Source: Akkermansiaceae bacterium
GTDB lineage: Bacteria > Verrucomicrobiota > Verrucomicrobiia > Verrucomicrobiales > Akkermansiaceae
Length of the DNA: 45,130 bases
Reading direction: 5' to 3'
Assembly: GCA_903934285.1 (NCBI GenBank)
Contig: CAIZNN010000250.1
Span: forward strand, 1 to 45,130
The notes beneath the pieces are model-generated. The model did not search any database, had not been told where the DNA came from, and saw only the letters and a program-made list of their open reading frames with translations. The stretch's first letter is position 1, and each line of letters starts with the position of its first letter. Below, piece after piece: positions 31,393 to 41,324 of this stretch. Made by a program: the position numbers and the translations under genes.

Positions 31393-34300
31393 TCAGGGAC
31401 GGCCAGACAAGCGGGTGCTGAGGCGGTAGAAGCGCTGCGGGGTGGTGGCGGTTTCCCTGACCACGCGGGTTTGGCTGGTGGCGGATAGGGCCACCGGGGT
31501 GGATTCCAAGCGTGTCCAAGTCGTCAAGTCAGTGGACCCTTCCACCTCAAACGCCACGTCGGGAGTTTGCAGGTTGACCCCGAACGCAAGCGCGAGTTGG
31601 TTGCCCTCACGGGTAACGCTGAGCGGCGCCGCGGTGTTCGCCGCGGTGGGATTGGTGCCCAAGGCATATTCTAACAAGTTGGTGAGGCCGTCCTGATCGG
31701 CATCGGCATCGGCGGCGGCGGCCACACCTTTGGCCGCCGCCCAACCGGCATAGCTCGAGCCAAGAGCCACCGCGCCCGGCGAGGCGGTGGCGGCGCGCCA
31801 GTTGATGAAGTCGTTGCCGTAATCCGCCTCGGAGATTTTCGTCAGTGAGGGGCCCGCGCCGTCCGGCGCCGTGGGCCACGGGGCCGTGTCGTCATAATTG
31901 ACCCGGTCGACGCGGATGTACTGGGTCACATTGAGAGCGTCGACGCCGCCGGGTTTGGCGAGTTGGAGGGTTTCGCCGCCATTGTCGAGGATGCCGGCGC
32001 GCCACTGGAACTTGCGGGGGGTGCCCGCCCCGAAGCCCGCGCCGAAGCTGGTGAGGCTGCGCACGAGCAGGATGCGTTCCCCGGCGGCCAGGGTGACGGG
32101 GGGATTGGTGGGGAAATCGAAGTCGATGCCGTCGCTCATGCGCCAGGGTTGTTGTTTGACGGCATCGAAGAGGGTGACCGGGGCAGAGGTGACGTTGAGC
32201 AATTCGACAAATTCCTCGCCATCGAGGCTGCCGGGTGGGTTGTACATGATTTCCGAAATCACCACCGGGCCGACCCGGGGCCCGCTGTTGGGCGCGGCCG
32301 GGGTGGGCCGGGCCATCGCCACGAAATTGTAGGAATTACTACTAGGCTTATAGTAGCAGCCGAGCGACTCGCCCTCCGCAGAGGCGCCGAAATCCTCGCG
32401 GTTCTGGTAGTCAGTGATTTCGTTGTTGAGCGCGGAGCTCAGATAAACGCTCTCCCCGAGGTCGCTGAGGGCGAACGGGATGAATTTGGCAGGGTCGATG
32501 CTGGCGGCGCCGAAGTGGCGATCCTCGGTGAAGACCACATAGCCGTCGGCGGGCAGGATGGTGCCGGCGGGAATGCGGTATTTGGCGGGATTGGTGCCAT
32601 CGTCGCTGAGGAACCAGCCGCTGATATCCACCGGCCCCTGGGTGCGGTTGTGCAGCTCGATCCAATCCGGCGCGGTGCCGGAGTTGGCGAGGATTTCATT
32701 GATCACGACGGTCTGGCCGATGGTGAAGGGGTAGTCCGACGCCTGATAGAGGCTGGCCCAGCCGCGGTCCGCCATGGTGCCATCCGGGTCGAGCGGGTGG
32801 GCGGGATCGCCGGTGTTGATGGCGGGGGAACTTGGCTGGAGTTGGAAGTTCAGCAGGACCGGATCGATGAAGCGCGGGTCGGTCAGCAAATTGGTGGTGC
32901 CGCTCAGGGCGGTGGTGTCGCTCAGGCAATAGGCGATGGTGGCGGTGGACATGGCATCGAGGGTGACCGGCGCGACGGTGGCCTTGGAGATGATGGTGTT
33001 GGTGATGACGGCATTGCCACCGCCGCCGCCGAAGTGTTTCTCATAGATGGCCACGCCCTCGCCGCAATTGACGATGGAGTTCTGGTCGATGATGGCATTG
33101 GACCCGGCGTCCTTGATGCCGACGCCGATGGCGCAGCCGACGATGAGATTCTGGCGGATAGTGGCGGTGGAACCCGCGCCCATCGAAACGCCCTTGTCCC
33201 CATTGTAATAGATCTGATTGCGCTGGATGAGCATGTTGACGCTGGCTTCGCCGAGGTCCACGCCGTCGCTGTTGCCGGCCTGGAACCGGTAGATGCGGCA
33301 GTCTTCGACCACGCCGTTGCTCATGTCGCCCAAGTCGATGGCGTCGGAGTCCATCTGGTTGTTGCCATAGAACGTGCAGCGCTGGATGATGGTGCCGCAT
33401 TCCTTGAGGTTCACGCAATCGCCGGTGTAGGGGTTGCTGAAGAGGCAGTCGCGCAACGTCATGCTGCCGCCGACACCGGCGACGGGACTCGCGCATTCGC
33501 GGATGTCCACAAAGTCCAGGGTGAGCTCGCCATTGAGATTGGATACCGCCGAGCCATACACCGTCCGGTCATAGCCGAAAGTGGCACCGCGGATGATGAC
33601 GTGGGCCAGGCTGGACGGCCCGGTCGGATTTTCAAAACTCACCCCGCCCCAGTGCGCACCGCCGCGCCCGCTCACTGTGACGGGTTGGGCGGCGGTGCCG
33701 TTGATGATGAGCGCGCCTTGGACGCGGAGGCTCCGCCCGTCGGTTAGATAGAGGGCGACCCCCGCCTGAATGGTTAGAGTGACCCCTGGCGGCACGATGA
33801 GGTCGGTGGCGATGGCATAGGGCGAGTTGGCGGTGTTGAGGGTGGTGTCGGCCGCCAGGGTGCCGCCGATGACCGTCTCGGAGGAAGCCACGAAATTGGC
33901 GGTGAGCGTCTGCGCGCCGGTGAGGGTGAGGCTGGTGGATTCGCCGCCGCTGGCGCCGGTCCACCCGCTGAAGGCAAAGCCGGGAGCGGCCACGGCCTGG
34001 AGGGCGATCGGGATGTTAGGGAACATCTTGAAGGTGGATGGGGCCACCGGAATGCCTTCGACGAGCACGCTGCCGGAGCCGGTGGTGGCGAGGGTCAGGG
34101 GCACGGCGGTGGCAACCCCGAGTTGGGCGACGAGTTCCGCGTGGACGTTGCCGGCGCGGGTGGTGGCGTAGGTCAAGGTGCCCGCGATCCCCGCGGCGCG
34201 GGTGGCGGCGGTCATGCCATTGGGTGCCCAGCGGGCTTGGTGGCGGGCGACCTCGGCGGGGGAAATCTCGGTGTCAAGCTGGGTCATGAGCGCCTGCACG

Positions 34301-36669
34301 CGGGCGGTAGTGAAGGTGGCGGCCATGTGGGCGGAGTAGCGCTGGGCGAGGCGTTGCTTGAAGCCGGCGTTGAGCTTGAGGCGTTTGAGCACATCCTCGT
34401 CGGCGAGCAAGCCGCCGAGGGTGCCGGAGGTGGTGCCGGTGGAGAGCGTGCGGTCCATATCGGGGAGGAACCATCTCCATTTGGCGCCCGGTTTTTTCTC
34501 TTTCCAGAATTCACGGTTGCTCACCCACGAGGTATTGTTGCCGTACGACTCGGCAATGATGAAATCCATGAAACTTTCCATCTCAATTCTGGACTCGACG
34601 TAGGTCCAGTTGGCCGCATTGGTTAGATCGGCGGTGTTGATGAAGTTCATGAAATCCACCCAGTCGATGGTATCGCCCTTGTCCGCCCCGAGGGTGGTGG
34701 TGCTGCTGGTGATGTGGCCATAGAGGAGGTGATCGACCCGGGGCAGCGGATTATCCTGTGACAACGGGATGTTGTACTTCTCGGCGAACCAGGTGTCGTC
34801 CCAGCGTTCGCGGATGTCGTGGAGGCCGAAATAGACGCCATTGATGAAGACCACGCTGGGGCGGTAGTCGGAGGTTTCCACCTTCAAGTAGCCGTGGGCG
34901 AGTTTCGGCCACATGCCATCGCGCAGCATTTCGTTGGCCCAGCGGTCGCCGCCTTCGCGCAGCGTCAGGCCGGTGTGGAGCGAGGTACCCTCGCCGGGGA
35001 AGAGATTGTATTTGATGTTGCTATCGCCGTATTTGCCGCGCACGGCGAGGTTGAGTGCTTTCTGTGCGTGGGGCCAATTGTTTTCGCCGCCGATGCGGAT
35101 GCCGCAGTTGGCGCGGAACGCCGCGGTGCCGCCGGGGGCGAAGAATTCGACGTGGCCGGGGGCGTCCTTGGCTTTATAGACATCGTTCAGGTTAGTAGTG
35201 GTGGAAGAGCCGTAATAGGTGGATGTCGGTTCGTGGGTGTTTTTGTAGATGCCGATGGTGTTGCCGAACAAGGTTTCCGGATCGGCCACCACCGAGATAT
35301 AGGGCAGGCTGCCTTGGGTTTCCCCGATGAAATACGTGCGGGTAAGGATGGGACCCGGCACCCGGCCGGCTTCGAAACATCTGGCGCGCAGCACCGTGGT
35401 GGTGGTGAGGGTGAGCGGCTCGGTGTAGATTGGCGAGGCGCTGCTGGGCTTGGCGCCGTTGAGAGTATAATGCATGGCTCCGGCGGGTCCGGTTAGGGTG
35501 AGCGTCTGCGGGCCGGTATAGAGACCGCCGGCGAGCGAGGCGGTGACGGCGCTGCCCTCGACCCGCAGGTCGGTGACAATGGCGGCGGAATTTTCCGCGC
35601 CGGCGGTGGGCTCGACGAGCTGTTTCCAAGTGGCTGGGGCGGCCGGGTCGCGGCCGTAGGAGACATCGGCGACCTGTTGGGTGTAGGTGACCGAATCGAC
35701 CGTGGTGGCGGCATAGGTGTTGCCGGTGACGGCGAGGTCGAAGCTCACGTCGGAGCTGCCGCCGGCGGATTGGTGGACCTCTGCGGCGATGAGGTTGTCG
35801 CCCGGGACGAGCAAGGAGGCGGGGATGATGTACGAGGCAAAGGTGGATTCATCGGTTCCGCCGATTGCCACGGGGGCGAGGGTTTGATAGGTGACCTCGC
35901 CGAGGGGCAGGTTGCGGCGGATGATCTCCGTCCCATTCAGATAGACAATGGCACCATCGTCAACCAGAAGCCGGAAGGTCAGCGTCTGATAGGCAGCCGG
36001 ATTCGCGACGTTGAGCGTGTGCCGGAAGTAGGTGGTGATGAATTTGTTGCTGGAACTCGGGCCGTAGGACACCACGCTGGCGGCAGCGTCTTCATTATTG
36101 GTGCTGTAGCCGAGTTCCGACGGGCCGCTGGCCCAAGCGGCATCAACGAAGGTGGGGAAGCGCCACTGGGTGCTTTGGTTGCTGCCATCGTCCTTGAATT
36201 TCCACACGCTGGCGGCGGCGGGTGTGGGGACGGCGGCATGGACTAACAGCGTGCCGGTGGCCGCGGTCACCCGGGTGAGGATCACGCTCTCGCCGCCGGC
36301 GGAGAGGGAGAAATTGGTGTGGTAGCGCTCGGTGGTGAAGTTGCGCCACGGCCAGTAGCCGCGCGGAAACACCTGGCCTGGAGCGGCATCGTTGCCATCC
36401 GCCATGAGCAGCAGGAAGCCCTTGGCGGGAATGCTGGCGGTGGCGGGAATGGGCCATTTGTATGGGTTTCCAGGATCATCGCTGAGGTAATAGTCGGCCA
36501 GACTCACGGCTGCGTCGCCGGTGTTTTTCAACTCGAGCCAATCCGGGTAATCCCCGAAATCAACTATATCCGGCGTCGCCAGGGTGTTGGAGGCAAGCAC
36601 TTCATTGAGCTGCACCTGGGCGGAGCACAGGGCGATGGAGAGCAGGCTTATTGTTAGAGTGAACTTCAT
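31393..36669 (-). CDS. Giant secreted lamin-tail / CotH / beta-helix protein
   Basis: 1758 residues from ATG 36669 (signal MKFTLTISLLSIALCSA; the longer frame upstream is rejected). Domains in order: lamin-tail (LTD) about 18-100 (VQLNEVLASNTLATPDIVDF, YPDWLELKNTGD); a lectin-like beta domain about 150-325; chitobiase-like C-terminal module near 375-445 (AMHYTLNGAKPSS); CotH kinase-like domain about 450-800 (GLTLREGGDRWANEMLRDGM, VVFINGVYFGLHDIRERWDD, WRWFLPDMDRTLS); InlB-type repeat; right-handed beta-helix about 975-1270 (ANPYTGDCVNLKECG-like turns); two more LTD domains about 1300-1560; a DADQDGLTNLLEYALGTNP linker near 1650. Likely an extracellular polysaccharide-associated protein. CotH homologues phosphorylate proteins in spores, but activity here is unknown. 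Confidence 0.85.
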   Translation of the reverse strand: MKFTLTISLLSIALCSAQVQLNEVLASNTLATPDIVDFGDYPDWLELKNTGDAAVSLADYYLSDDPGNPYKWPIPATASIPAKGFLLLMADGNDAAPGQVFPRGYWPWRNFTTERYHTNFSLSAGGESVILTRVTAATGTLLVHAAVPTPAAASVWKFKDDGSNQSTQWRFPTFVDAAWASGPSELGYSTNNEDAAASVVSYGPSSSNKFITTYFRHTLNVANPAAYQTLTFRLLVDDGAIVYLNGTEIIRRNLPLGEVTYQTLAPVAIGGTDESTFASYIIPASLLVPGDNLIAAEVHQSAGGSSDVSFDLAVTGNTYAATTVDSVTYTQQVADVSYGRDPAAPATWKQLVEPTAGAENSAAIVTDLRVEGSAVTASLAGGLYTGPQTLTLTGPAGAMHYTLNGAKPSSASPIYTEPLTLTTTTVLRARCFEAGRVPGPILTRTYFIGETQGSLPYISVVADPETLFGNTIGIYKNTHEPTSTYYGSSTTTNLNDVYKAKDAPGHVEFFAPGGTAAFRANCGIRIGGENNWPHAQKALNLAVRGKYGDSNIKYNLFPGEGTSLHTGLTLREGGDRWANEMLRDGMWPKLAHGYLKVETSDYRPSVVFINGVYFGLHDIRERWDDTWFAEKYNIPLSQDNPLPRVDHLLYGHITSSTTTLGADKGDTIDWVDFMNFINTADLTNAANWTYVESRIEMESFMDFIIAESYGNNTSWVSNREFWKEKKPGAKWRWFLPDMDRTLSTGTTSGTLGGLLADEDVLKRLKLNAGFKQRLAQRYSAHMAATFTTARVQALMTQLDTEISPAEVARHQARWAPNGMTAATRAAGIAGTLTYATTRAGNVHAELVAQLGVATAVPLTLATTGSGSVLVEGIPVAPSTFKMFPNIPIALQAVAAPGFAFSGWTGASGGESTSLTLTGAQTLTANFVASSETVIGGTLAADTTLNTANSPYAIATDLIVPPGVTLTIQAGVALYLTDGRSLRVQGALIINGTAAQPVTVSGRGGAHWGGVSFENPTGPSSLAHVIIRGATFGYDRTVYGSAVSNLNGELTLDFVDIRECASPVAGVGGSMTLRDCLFSNPYTGDCVNLKECGTIIQRCTFYGNNQMDSDAIDLGDMSNGVVEDCRIYRFQAGNSDGVDLGEASVNMLIQRNQIYYNGDKGVSMGAGSTATIRQNLIVGCAIGVGIKDAGSNAIIDQNSIVNCGEGVAIYEKHFGGGGGNAVITNTIISKATVAPVTLDAMSTATIAYCLSDTTALSGTTNLLTDPRFIDPVLLNFQLQPSSPAINTGDPAHPLDPDGTMADRGWASLYQASDYPFTIGQTVVINEILANSGTAPDWIELHNRTQGPVDISGWFLSDDGTNPAKYRIPAGTILPADGYVVFTEDRHFGAASIDPAKFIPFALSDLGESVYLSSALNNEITDYQNREDFGASAEGESLGCYYKPSSNSYNFVAMARPTPAAPNSGPRVGPVVISEIMYNPPGSLDGEEFVELLNVTSAPVTLFDAVKQQPWRMSDGIDFDFPTNPPVTLAAGERILLVRSLTSFGAGFGAGTPRKFQWRAGILDNGGETLQLAKPGGVDALNVTQYIRVDRVNYDDTAPWPTAPDGAGPSLTKISEADYGNDFINWRAATASPGAVALGSSYAGWAAAKGVAAAADADADQDGLTNLLEYALGTNPTAANTAAPLSVTREGNQLALAFGVNLQTPDVAFEVEGSTDLTTWTRLESTPVALSATSQTRVVRETATTPQRFYRLSTRLSGRP

Positions 36670-36858
36670 GGCAAGGCAGGACGCGCGGGCAAGTCGAAAT
36701 AACCCGCAGGGGCGTGACCGTAAGACCGCCCACCGGCTTTGCAAGGAGAAAAGGCAGGGGGAAAAGGCAGGCATGGGCGGGCGCCACCAGGGACCTGCAA
36801 CCACGGCCAGAAACCAGTTAGACGAGGTGTGCCTGCGGGCCGACGGCCGCCCGAATGA

Positions 36859-37809
36859 CTACTGGGGCGGTCCGGTGGGCAGGGTCACCTGCAGCACGGT
36901 GGCGTTGTGTTGGGCGGTCACGGGTTGGGCATCGCGCGGCAGCAGCAGGCATTGGCCCTTTTCGAACCGGCGGCCGGCGGCGCTCACCACGCAACCGGCG
37001 ATGACGATGAGGATGGAAAAGCGCCCGGGCTCGGGATTGCCGATGGTGTCGGCGGCGGCGAGCAGGTGGCGGGTGGTCTTGAAATACGGGCAAGCCGCCA
37101 GCGTGGTGCCATCCGGCACATCCATGGCCGGTTCGTAGTCAGCAAAATCGATGCTGGCGAGTGACTCGGCGACGTGGAGTTGGCGCGGTTTGCCATCGAG
37201 GCCGCTGCGGTTCCAATCGAACACGCGGTAGGTGGTGTCGGAGTTTTGTTGGATTTCGTGGATGAGAAAGCCCGCGCCAATGGCATGCAGCCGGCCCGAC
37301 TGGATGAAGATGGACTCGCCGGGCTGCGGCGTGAGGGCATGGACGCAGGCGGCCAGCGAGCCGTCGCGGATCGCCTGCTCGAAATCGCCCCGGGTCACTC
37401 CGGCCTTAAGCCCGCAATAGAGTTTAGCCCCCGGCGCGCAATCGGCGATGAACCACATCTCGGTCTTGGGCTCGCCGCCCAGACTCGCCGCCAGGTGCGC
37501 CGGTGGGTGGACCTGCAGCGACAGGTCATCACGGGCGTCGAGCACTTTGATGAGAATGGGAAACCGCGGCTGGTCGGCAAAACCCTCACCAAACACCGCC
37601 GCCCGCCGCTCGCTCCAGAGGTCATGCAGGGCAAGGCCGGCGAAGGGGCCCTCATCCACCACCGATTGCTCGAACTCACGGTCCACAAGTTCCCACGACT
37701 CACCGTACGGCCGGTCCGGCAGGGGCAGGGCGCGCGCATAAATCCGCTCGAGTTCCCGCCCGCCCCACACCCGTTCCATGTAGAGTGGCTGAAAAGTAAT
37801 TGGCTGCAT
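36859..37809 (-). CDS. manA: Mannose-6-phosphate isomerase (class I)
   Basis: Interconverts mannose 6-phosphate and fructose 6-phosphate; zinc enzyme of the cupin fold. 316 residues from ATG 37809 (MQPITFQPLYMERVWGGREL). Zinc-ligand region LSLQVHPPAHLAASLGGEPK then TEMWFIAD matches the class I pattern VQVHPxxxxA..xxxxGK.E.W, and the third-ligand site SGRLHAIGAGFLIHEIQQNS is present with YRVFDWNR. The C-terminal half is a second cupin. Short form (about 310-320) found in Firmicutes and Verrucomicrobiota. Divergent from tamB. Confidence 0.9.
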   Translation of the reverse strand: MQPITFQPLYMERVWGGRELERIYARALPLPDRPYGESWELVDREFEQSVVDEGPFAGLALHDLWSERRAAVFGEGFADQPRFPILIKVLDARDDLSLQVHPPAHLAASLGGEPKTEMWFIADCAPGAKLYCGLKAGVTRGDFEQAIRDGSLAACVHALTPQPGESIFIQSGRLHAIGAGFLIHEIQQNSDTTYRVFDWNRSGLDGKPRQLHVAESLASIDFADYEPAMDVPDGTTLAACPYFKTTRHLLAAADTIGNPEPGRFSILIVIAGCVVSAAGRRFEKGQCLLLPRDAQPVTAQHNATVLQVTLPTGPPQ

Positions 37810-37905
37810 AGCCGGGTCATACCCGAGGTGGCCGCCGCTGGCAATCGCAACATCCGCCAAATCTGATTTGACCTGACCGCAGCCCGCCGCCACTATGAGC
37901 ATGTT

Positions 37906-40900
37906 TTGAACCCCGCTCCGCCTGACAAATCACCCACACTGGGAATACGCCTGCGGCGGCGTGGGAGGTATCGTCGGTGGCTCGTCGCCGGCGGGCTGGC
38001 GCTCGGCCTCGGCTTGATGTGGCTCAACGGCCCGGGCCTGCGCTGGCTCGGGCCGCGCTTGGCCCAACATTTCCTCAACGGCGCCGGTGTGGCGGGCAAC
38101 TTCCGCATTGAGGGCAGCCTCAGCCACGGGCTATCCATCACCGCGGTGAAGCTGCGGGGCCCGGGCACCCTCGCCAATCTAACGGTGGAACGGATCACCC
38201 CGCACTACCAATGGTCGCGCCTGGCCAAAGGCCAACTCGACGGCATCTCGGTGGCAGGGGCCCATGCGGAGTTGCGCCTCGGCCCGGACGCCGGGCCGCC
38301 ACCCAAGGACGAGGCAAATCAGCCGCTGGATCTCGATCAACTCGTCCGCACCCTCCGCAATTTGCGCGCGCAACTCGTCCCCATGCAACTCGATTTCCAG
38401 CGCCTCAGTCTCACCGCCACCCGTGCCGGCACACCCGCATTCCAGCTGGAACCCAGCCACCTCGCGCACGCCAGCGGCAGTGACCAGTTCACCTTGCAAA
38501 TCGGCCGGATCACCGATGCCAATGGCCGCCAGTGGCCGGCCCAAACCGCCCACCTGGCGTGGGCTGCCGACCACATCACGTTAGATCGGCTCGCTCCCCT
38601 CCCCGGCCTCGGGGTCAGTGCGGTGACGTTGCATCTGCCCACCACCGGCGGACCAGCCGTGGAGGCGCTCATCCATCTGGACGATGCCGTGCTGCAACTC
38701 CAAACCAGCGCCGGCTTCACCACCGCCCACCTCGCCCTGACCGCCGGTGCTCCGGACCTGCAACAAGCGGCCAAGTGCTTCGGGTTGAACCTGCCGGCCA
38801 CCGCGACGTTGTCCGCGCTCACGCTGGAACTCGCCGACCTCATGCCCAATCCCGCCGCCGCCACCGCACGGGTCGCGCTCACCCTCGACTCCCTCACCTA
38901 TCAGGATTGGCGGATTCCCCATGCACTCGTCTCCGGCGTGCTGGCTAACGACCGCGCCACCGTCACCCTGCGCGCGCAGCCGCTGGGCGCTCCTGTTTCG
39001 TTAGATGGTCTGCAACTCATCACCCACTATGACATCAGTGCCAGGACCTACGCTGGCGAGGTTTCGCTCAACGGGTTTGCCAGCTCACGCATCGACCGCT
39101 GGCTCGCCATCGCCGGCATCAACGCCGGTGGCACCGCCGAATTAACAGGCCATTGGCAGGGCGGCGGTTCCCTATCTACCAACACGCACCATGGCGAGCT
39201 GACCCTCACTCAGGGGGCCTGGCATGCTGCGGGGAAGCCAACCGTCACCGCGGCCGGCATCGTGCGCTACACTTGGCCTAACAATGCGAGCGTGAGCAAC
39301 CTGAAGGCGCAGGCCGGGCCACAGTCCCTCACCCTGGATTGCCTCGCGGCATCATGGCGCCAACCGGAAACCGGGCCGCTCGCCACTGCTGCCGCCTTGT
39401 GGCCCGTCGCGGCGGAGATCCGCAACCTGCAACTCCACGCCGACCAACAATCCATCAGCGTATCGGCCAACCTTGAGGATGGCTTGCTCAAGATTGGCGA
39501 CTTCACCTGGCGTGACGCGGAAACCGTTATCGCTAACGGCTCCGCCAGCTTGCCGGTGCCGCAGGATTTTTCCACCTGGCGCGACACCCTCGCCAACGAC
39601 ACCCGCCCCGCCAGCATGGCCCTGCATTCGCGCCAACTCCCGCTCGCCATGCTCCAACCGTGGCTGGCCGCCGCCGCCCACCTCGATCCCCGCGCCACCG
39701 GCCAAGTCGATATCACCCTCACCGGCAACTACGTCGATCCATCCCTCGCCGCCACCCTCGAGTGCCTCAACCTCAGATCCCCCGCCAATCCAAAACTGCC
39801 GCCCGCCGCACTCAAAGTCACACTCCAATCCGGCGCTGGCCAACTCCAACTCGATGGCTCCCTCACCACGCCGGACTATGCGCCGGCGCTCCTTACCGCC
39901 TCGCTGCCATTCCGCCCGGCAGCTTGGGCGGCGGCGCCGGAATCCCTCAAACAGGAACCCCTCACAGCCAGGGCCGAGCTGCCGCGCCTCGACCTCGCGC
40001 GCTTCACCACCCTGCTGCCGATGGCCAGGCAACTCACCGGCTGGGTCACCGGCAATCTGGTGGTGGCGGGCAAACTCGCCGCGCCCGAGCTCCGCGGCAC
40101 CGTCCACCTAACCAATGGCGGGATCGTCTTCGCCGATGCCAAGCTGCCCCCGGTGCAAGCCGCCGCCGCCGCCATCGACCTAACACTCGACGCCGTCACC
40201 CTCAAGAACCTGCGCGCCACCATCGCCGGCGGCAGTCTCACCGGTGGCGGCGCGCTCAATCTAACTGCTGGCAAGCCCGCGGCGGTGGATTTCCGCCTGC
40301 GCGGCGACCACCTTCCGTTGTTGCGCAATGACATGCTCATCCTGCGCGCCAATCTCGATCTCCGCCTGCACGGGCCGTGGCAGACCGCCGCCCTAACCGG
40401 CACGGTCGGCGCCGTCGACAGTTTGTTTTTCCGCGACATCGAGTTGCTGCCCATTGGCAAGCCCTTCACGGCGCCATCGGCGGCCGCATTGCCCCGGATG
40501 GATGCCGCGCCATCCCCCGGCAGCGCGCTGCCCGCCCCTTTTGGCAACTGGGGTCTCGACCTCGCCGTGCGCACCCAGCAGCCCTTCCTGATTCGCGGCA
40601 ATCTCGCCACCGGTCGCGTCGATGCCAAACTGCGCCTCGGCGGCACTCTCGGCAACCCGCTGCCCGACGGCGTCGCCACTCTCACCGACTTTGTGGCGAC
40701 GCTGCCCTTCAGCACGCTCAAGGTGAAATCCGGGATGTTGCGCTTCACCCCCGCCACTGGCTTTGATCCGCTCTTGGAAATCCGCGGCGTAGCCGAACCG
40801 CGCCCGTATCGCATCGATGTCTATGCCTATGGCAAGCTCTCCGATCCGCAACTCGTGCTGACCTCCAACCCGCCCTTGCCGGAAAGCGAGATCATGACCC

Positions 40901-41199
40901 TGCTGGCCACCGGCACCACCAGCGCCGGCCTCGAAAACACCCAGGCCGCCGCCTCCCGCGCCATCCAGTTGTTCGCCGAGGAAGTCCGCCGCGGCCGGGT
41001 CCGCTATGTGCGGCAACTCCGCCCGTTGTTCGGTCTGCTCGACCGGGTCGATTTCAGTCTCGCCGAGAGCGACCCGTATTCAAGTGATGCCCTGTCCACC
41101 GCCACCCTCAACCTGACCGAGCACTGGTTGGTGTCCGCCGGCATGGGGGTCGACGGCAACACCCGCGTGCTGGGCATCTGGCGCATCTCGTTCCGCTAG
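37906..41199 (+). CDS. tamB: TamB-like translocation/assembly protein
   Basis: 1097 residues. N-terminal basic stretch RRRGRYRRW, then one transmembrane segment LVAGGLALGLGLMWL (about residues 25-42), and a long periplasmic beta-strand repeat region. The C-terminal DUF490/TamB domain (about 780-1097) has VFADAKLPPVQAAAAAIDLT, DYxxTLxxLRATI-like strands, LPESEIMTLLATGTTSAGL (the usual LSxxEIxxLLxxG) and ends LVSAGMGVDGNTRVLGIWRI. TamB spans the periplasm from inner membrane to the TamA barrel and moves lipids or outer-membrane proteins. Start is TTG at 37906, no ribosome site; an ATG at 37901 is out of frame. The next gene, 55 bp on, is TamA-like. Confidence 0.8.
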   Translation: MNPAPPDKSPTLGIRLRRRGRYRRWLVAGGLALGLGLMWLNGPGLRWLGPRLAQHFLNGAGVAGNFRIEGSLSHGLSITAVKLRGPGTLANLTVERITPHYQWSRLAKGQLDGISVAGAHAELRLGPDAGPPPKDEANQPLDLDQLVRTLRNLRAQLVPMQLDFQRLSLTATRAGTPAFQLEPSHLAHASGSDQFTLQIGRITDANGRQWPAQTAHLAWAADHITLDRLAPLPGLGVSAVTLHLPTTGGPAVEALIHLDDAVLQLQTSAGFTTAHLALTAGAPDLQQAAKCFGLNLPATATLSALTLELADLMPNPAAATARVALTLDSLTYQDWRIPHALVSGVLANDRATVTLRAQPLGAPVSLDGLQLITHYDISARTYAGEVSLNGFASSRIDRWLAIAGINAGGTAELTGHWQGGGSLSTNTHHGELTLTQGAWHAAGKPTVTAAGIVRYTWPNNASVSNLKAQAGPQSLTLDCLAASWRQPETGPLATAAALWPVAAEIRNLQLHADQQSISVSANLEDGLLKIGDFTWRDAETVIANGSASLPVPQDFSTWRDTLANDTRPASMALHSRQLPLAMLQPWLAAAAHLDPRATGQVDITLTGNYVDPSLAATLECLNLRSPANPKLPPAALKVTLQSGAGQLQLDGSLTTPDYAPALLTASLPFRPAAWAAAPESLKQEPLTARAELPRLDLARFTTLLPMARQLTGWVTGNLVVAGKLAAPELRGTVHLTNGGIVFADAKLPPVQAAAAAIDLTLDAVTLKNLRATIAGGSLTGGGALNLTAGKPAAVDFRLRGDHLPLLRNDMLILRANLDLRLHGPWQTAALTGTVGAVDSLFFRDIELLPIGKPFTAPSAAALPRMDAAPSPGSALPAPFGNWGLDLAVRTQQPFLIRGNLATGRVDAKLRLGGTLGNPLPDGVATLTDFVATLPFSTLKVKSGMLRFTPATGFDPLLEIRGVAEPRPYRIDVYAYGKLSDPQLVLTSNPPLPESEIMTLLATGTTSAGLENTQAAASRAIQLFAEEVRRGRVRYVRQLRPLFGLLDRVDFSLAESDPYSSDALSTATLNLTEHWLVSAGMGVDGNTRVLGIWRISFR

Positions 41200-41218
41200 A
41201 TAAAGACACAAGACGATG

Positions 41219-41324
41219 AGACAGAAGACAGAAGACAAGACAAGGAGGCGCCGGTGAGGGCGCTCTTCTGTCGTCTGTTGGCTGTTGCAGAGTGCAACGC
41301 TCTCTTGTCTTCTGTCTTCTGTCT
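41219..41324 (+). promoter_or_regulatory. Long inverted repeat enclosing the tamA ribosome site and start codon
   Basis: The left arm AGACAGAAGACAGAAGACAA plus one G (41219-41239) is the exact reverse complement of 41304-41324, 21 bp without mismatch. The 64-nt loop between them holds a strong AAGGAGG site (41242-41248) and the GTG start (41254). The arms belong to an AAGACAGAAGAC/TCTTGTGTCTTG-type repeat that continues to about 41390 and encodes part of the signal peptide. In RNA the arms could pair and hide or display the ribosome site. Confidence 0.75.

Noticed and set aside
36670-36858. Possible cyclic-di-GMP (GEMM) riboswitch before the giant secreted protein
   Set aside because: Only a GCAAAGCC string fits; the AAACC part and the second stem are not found.
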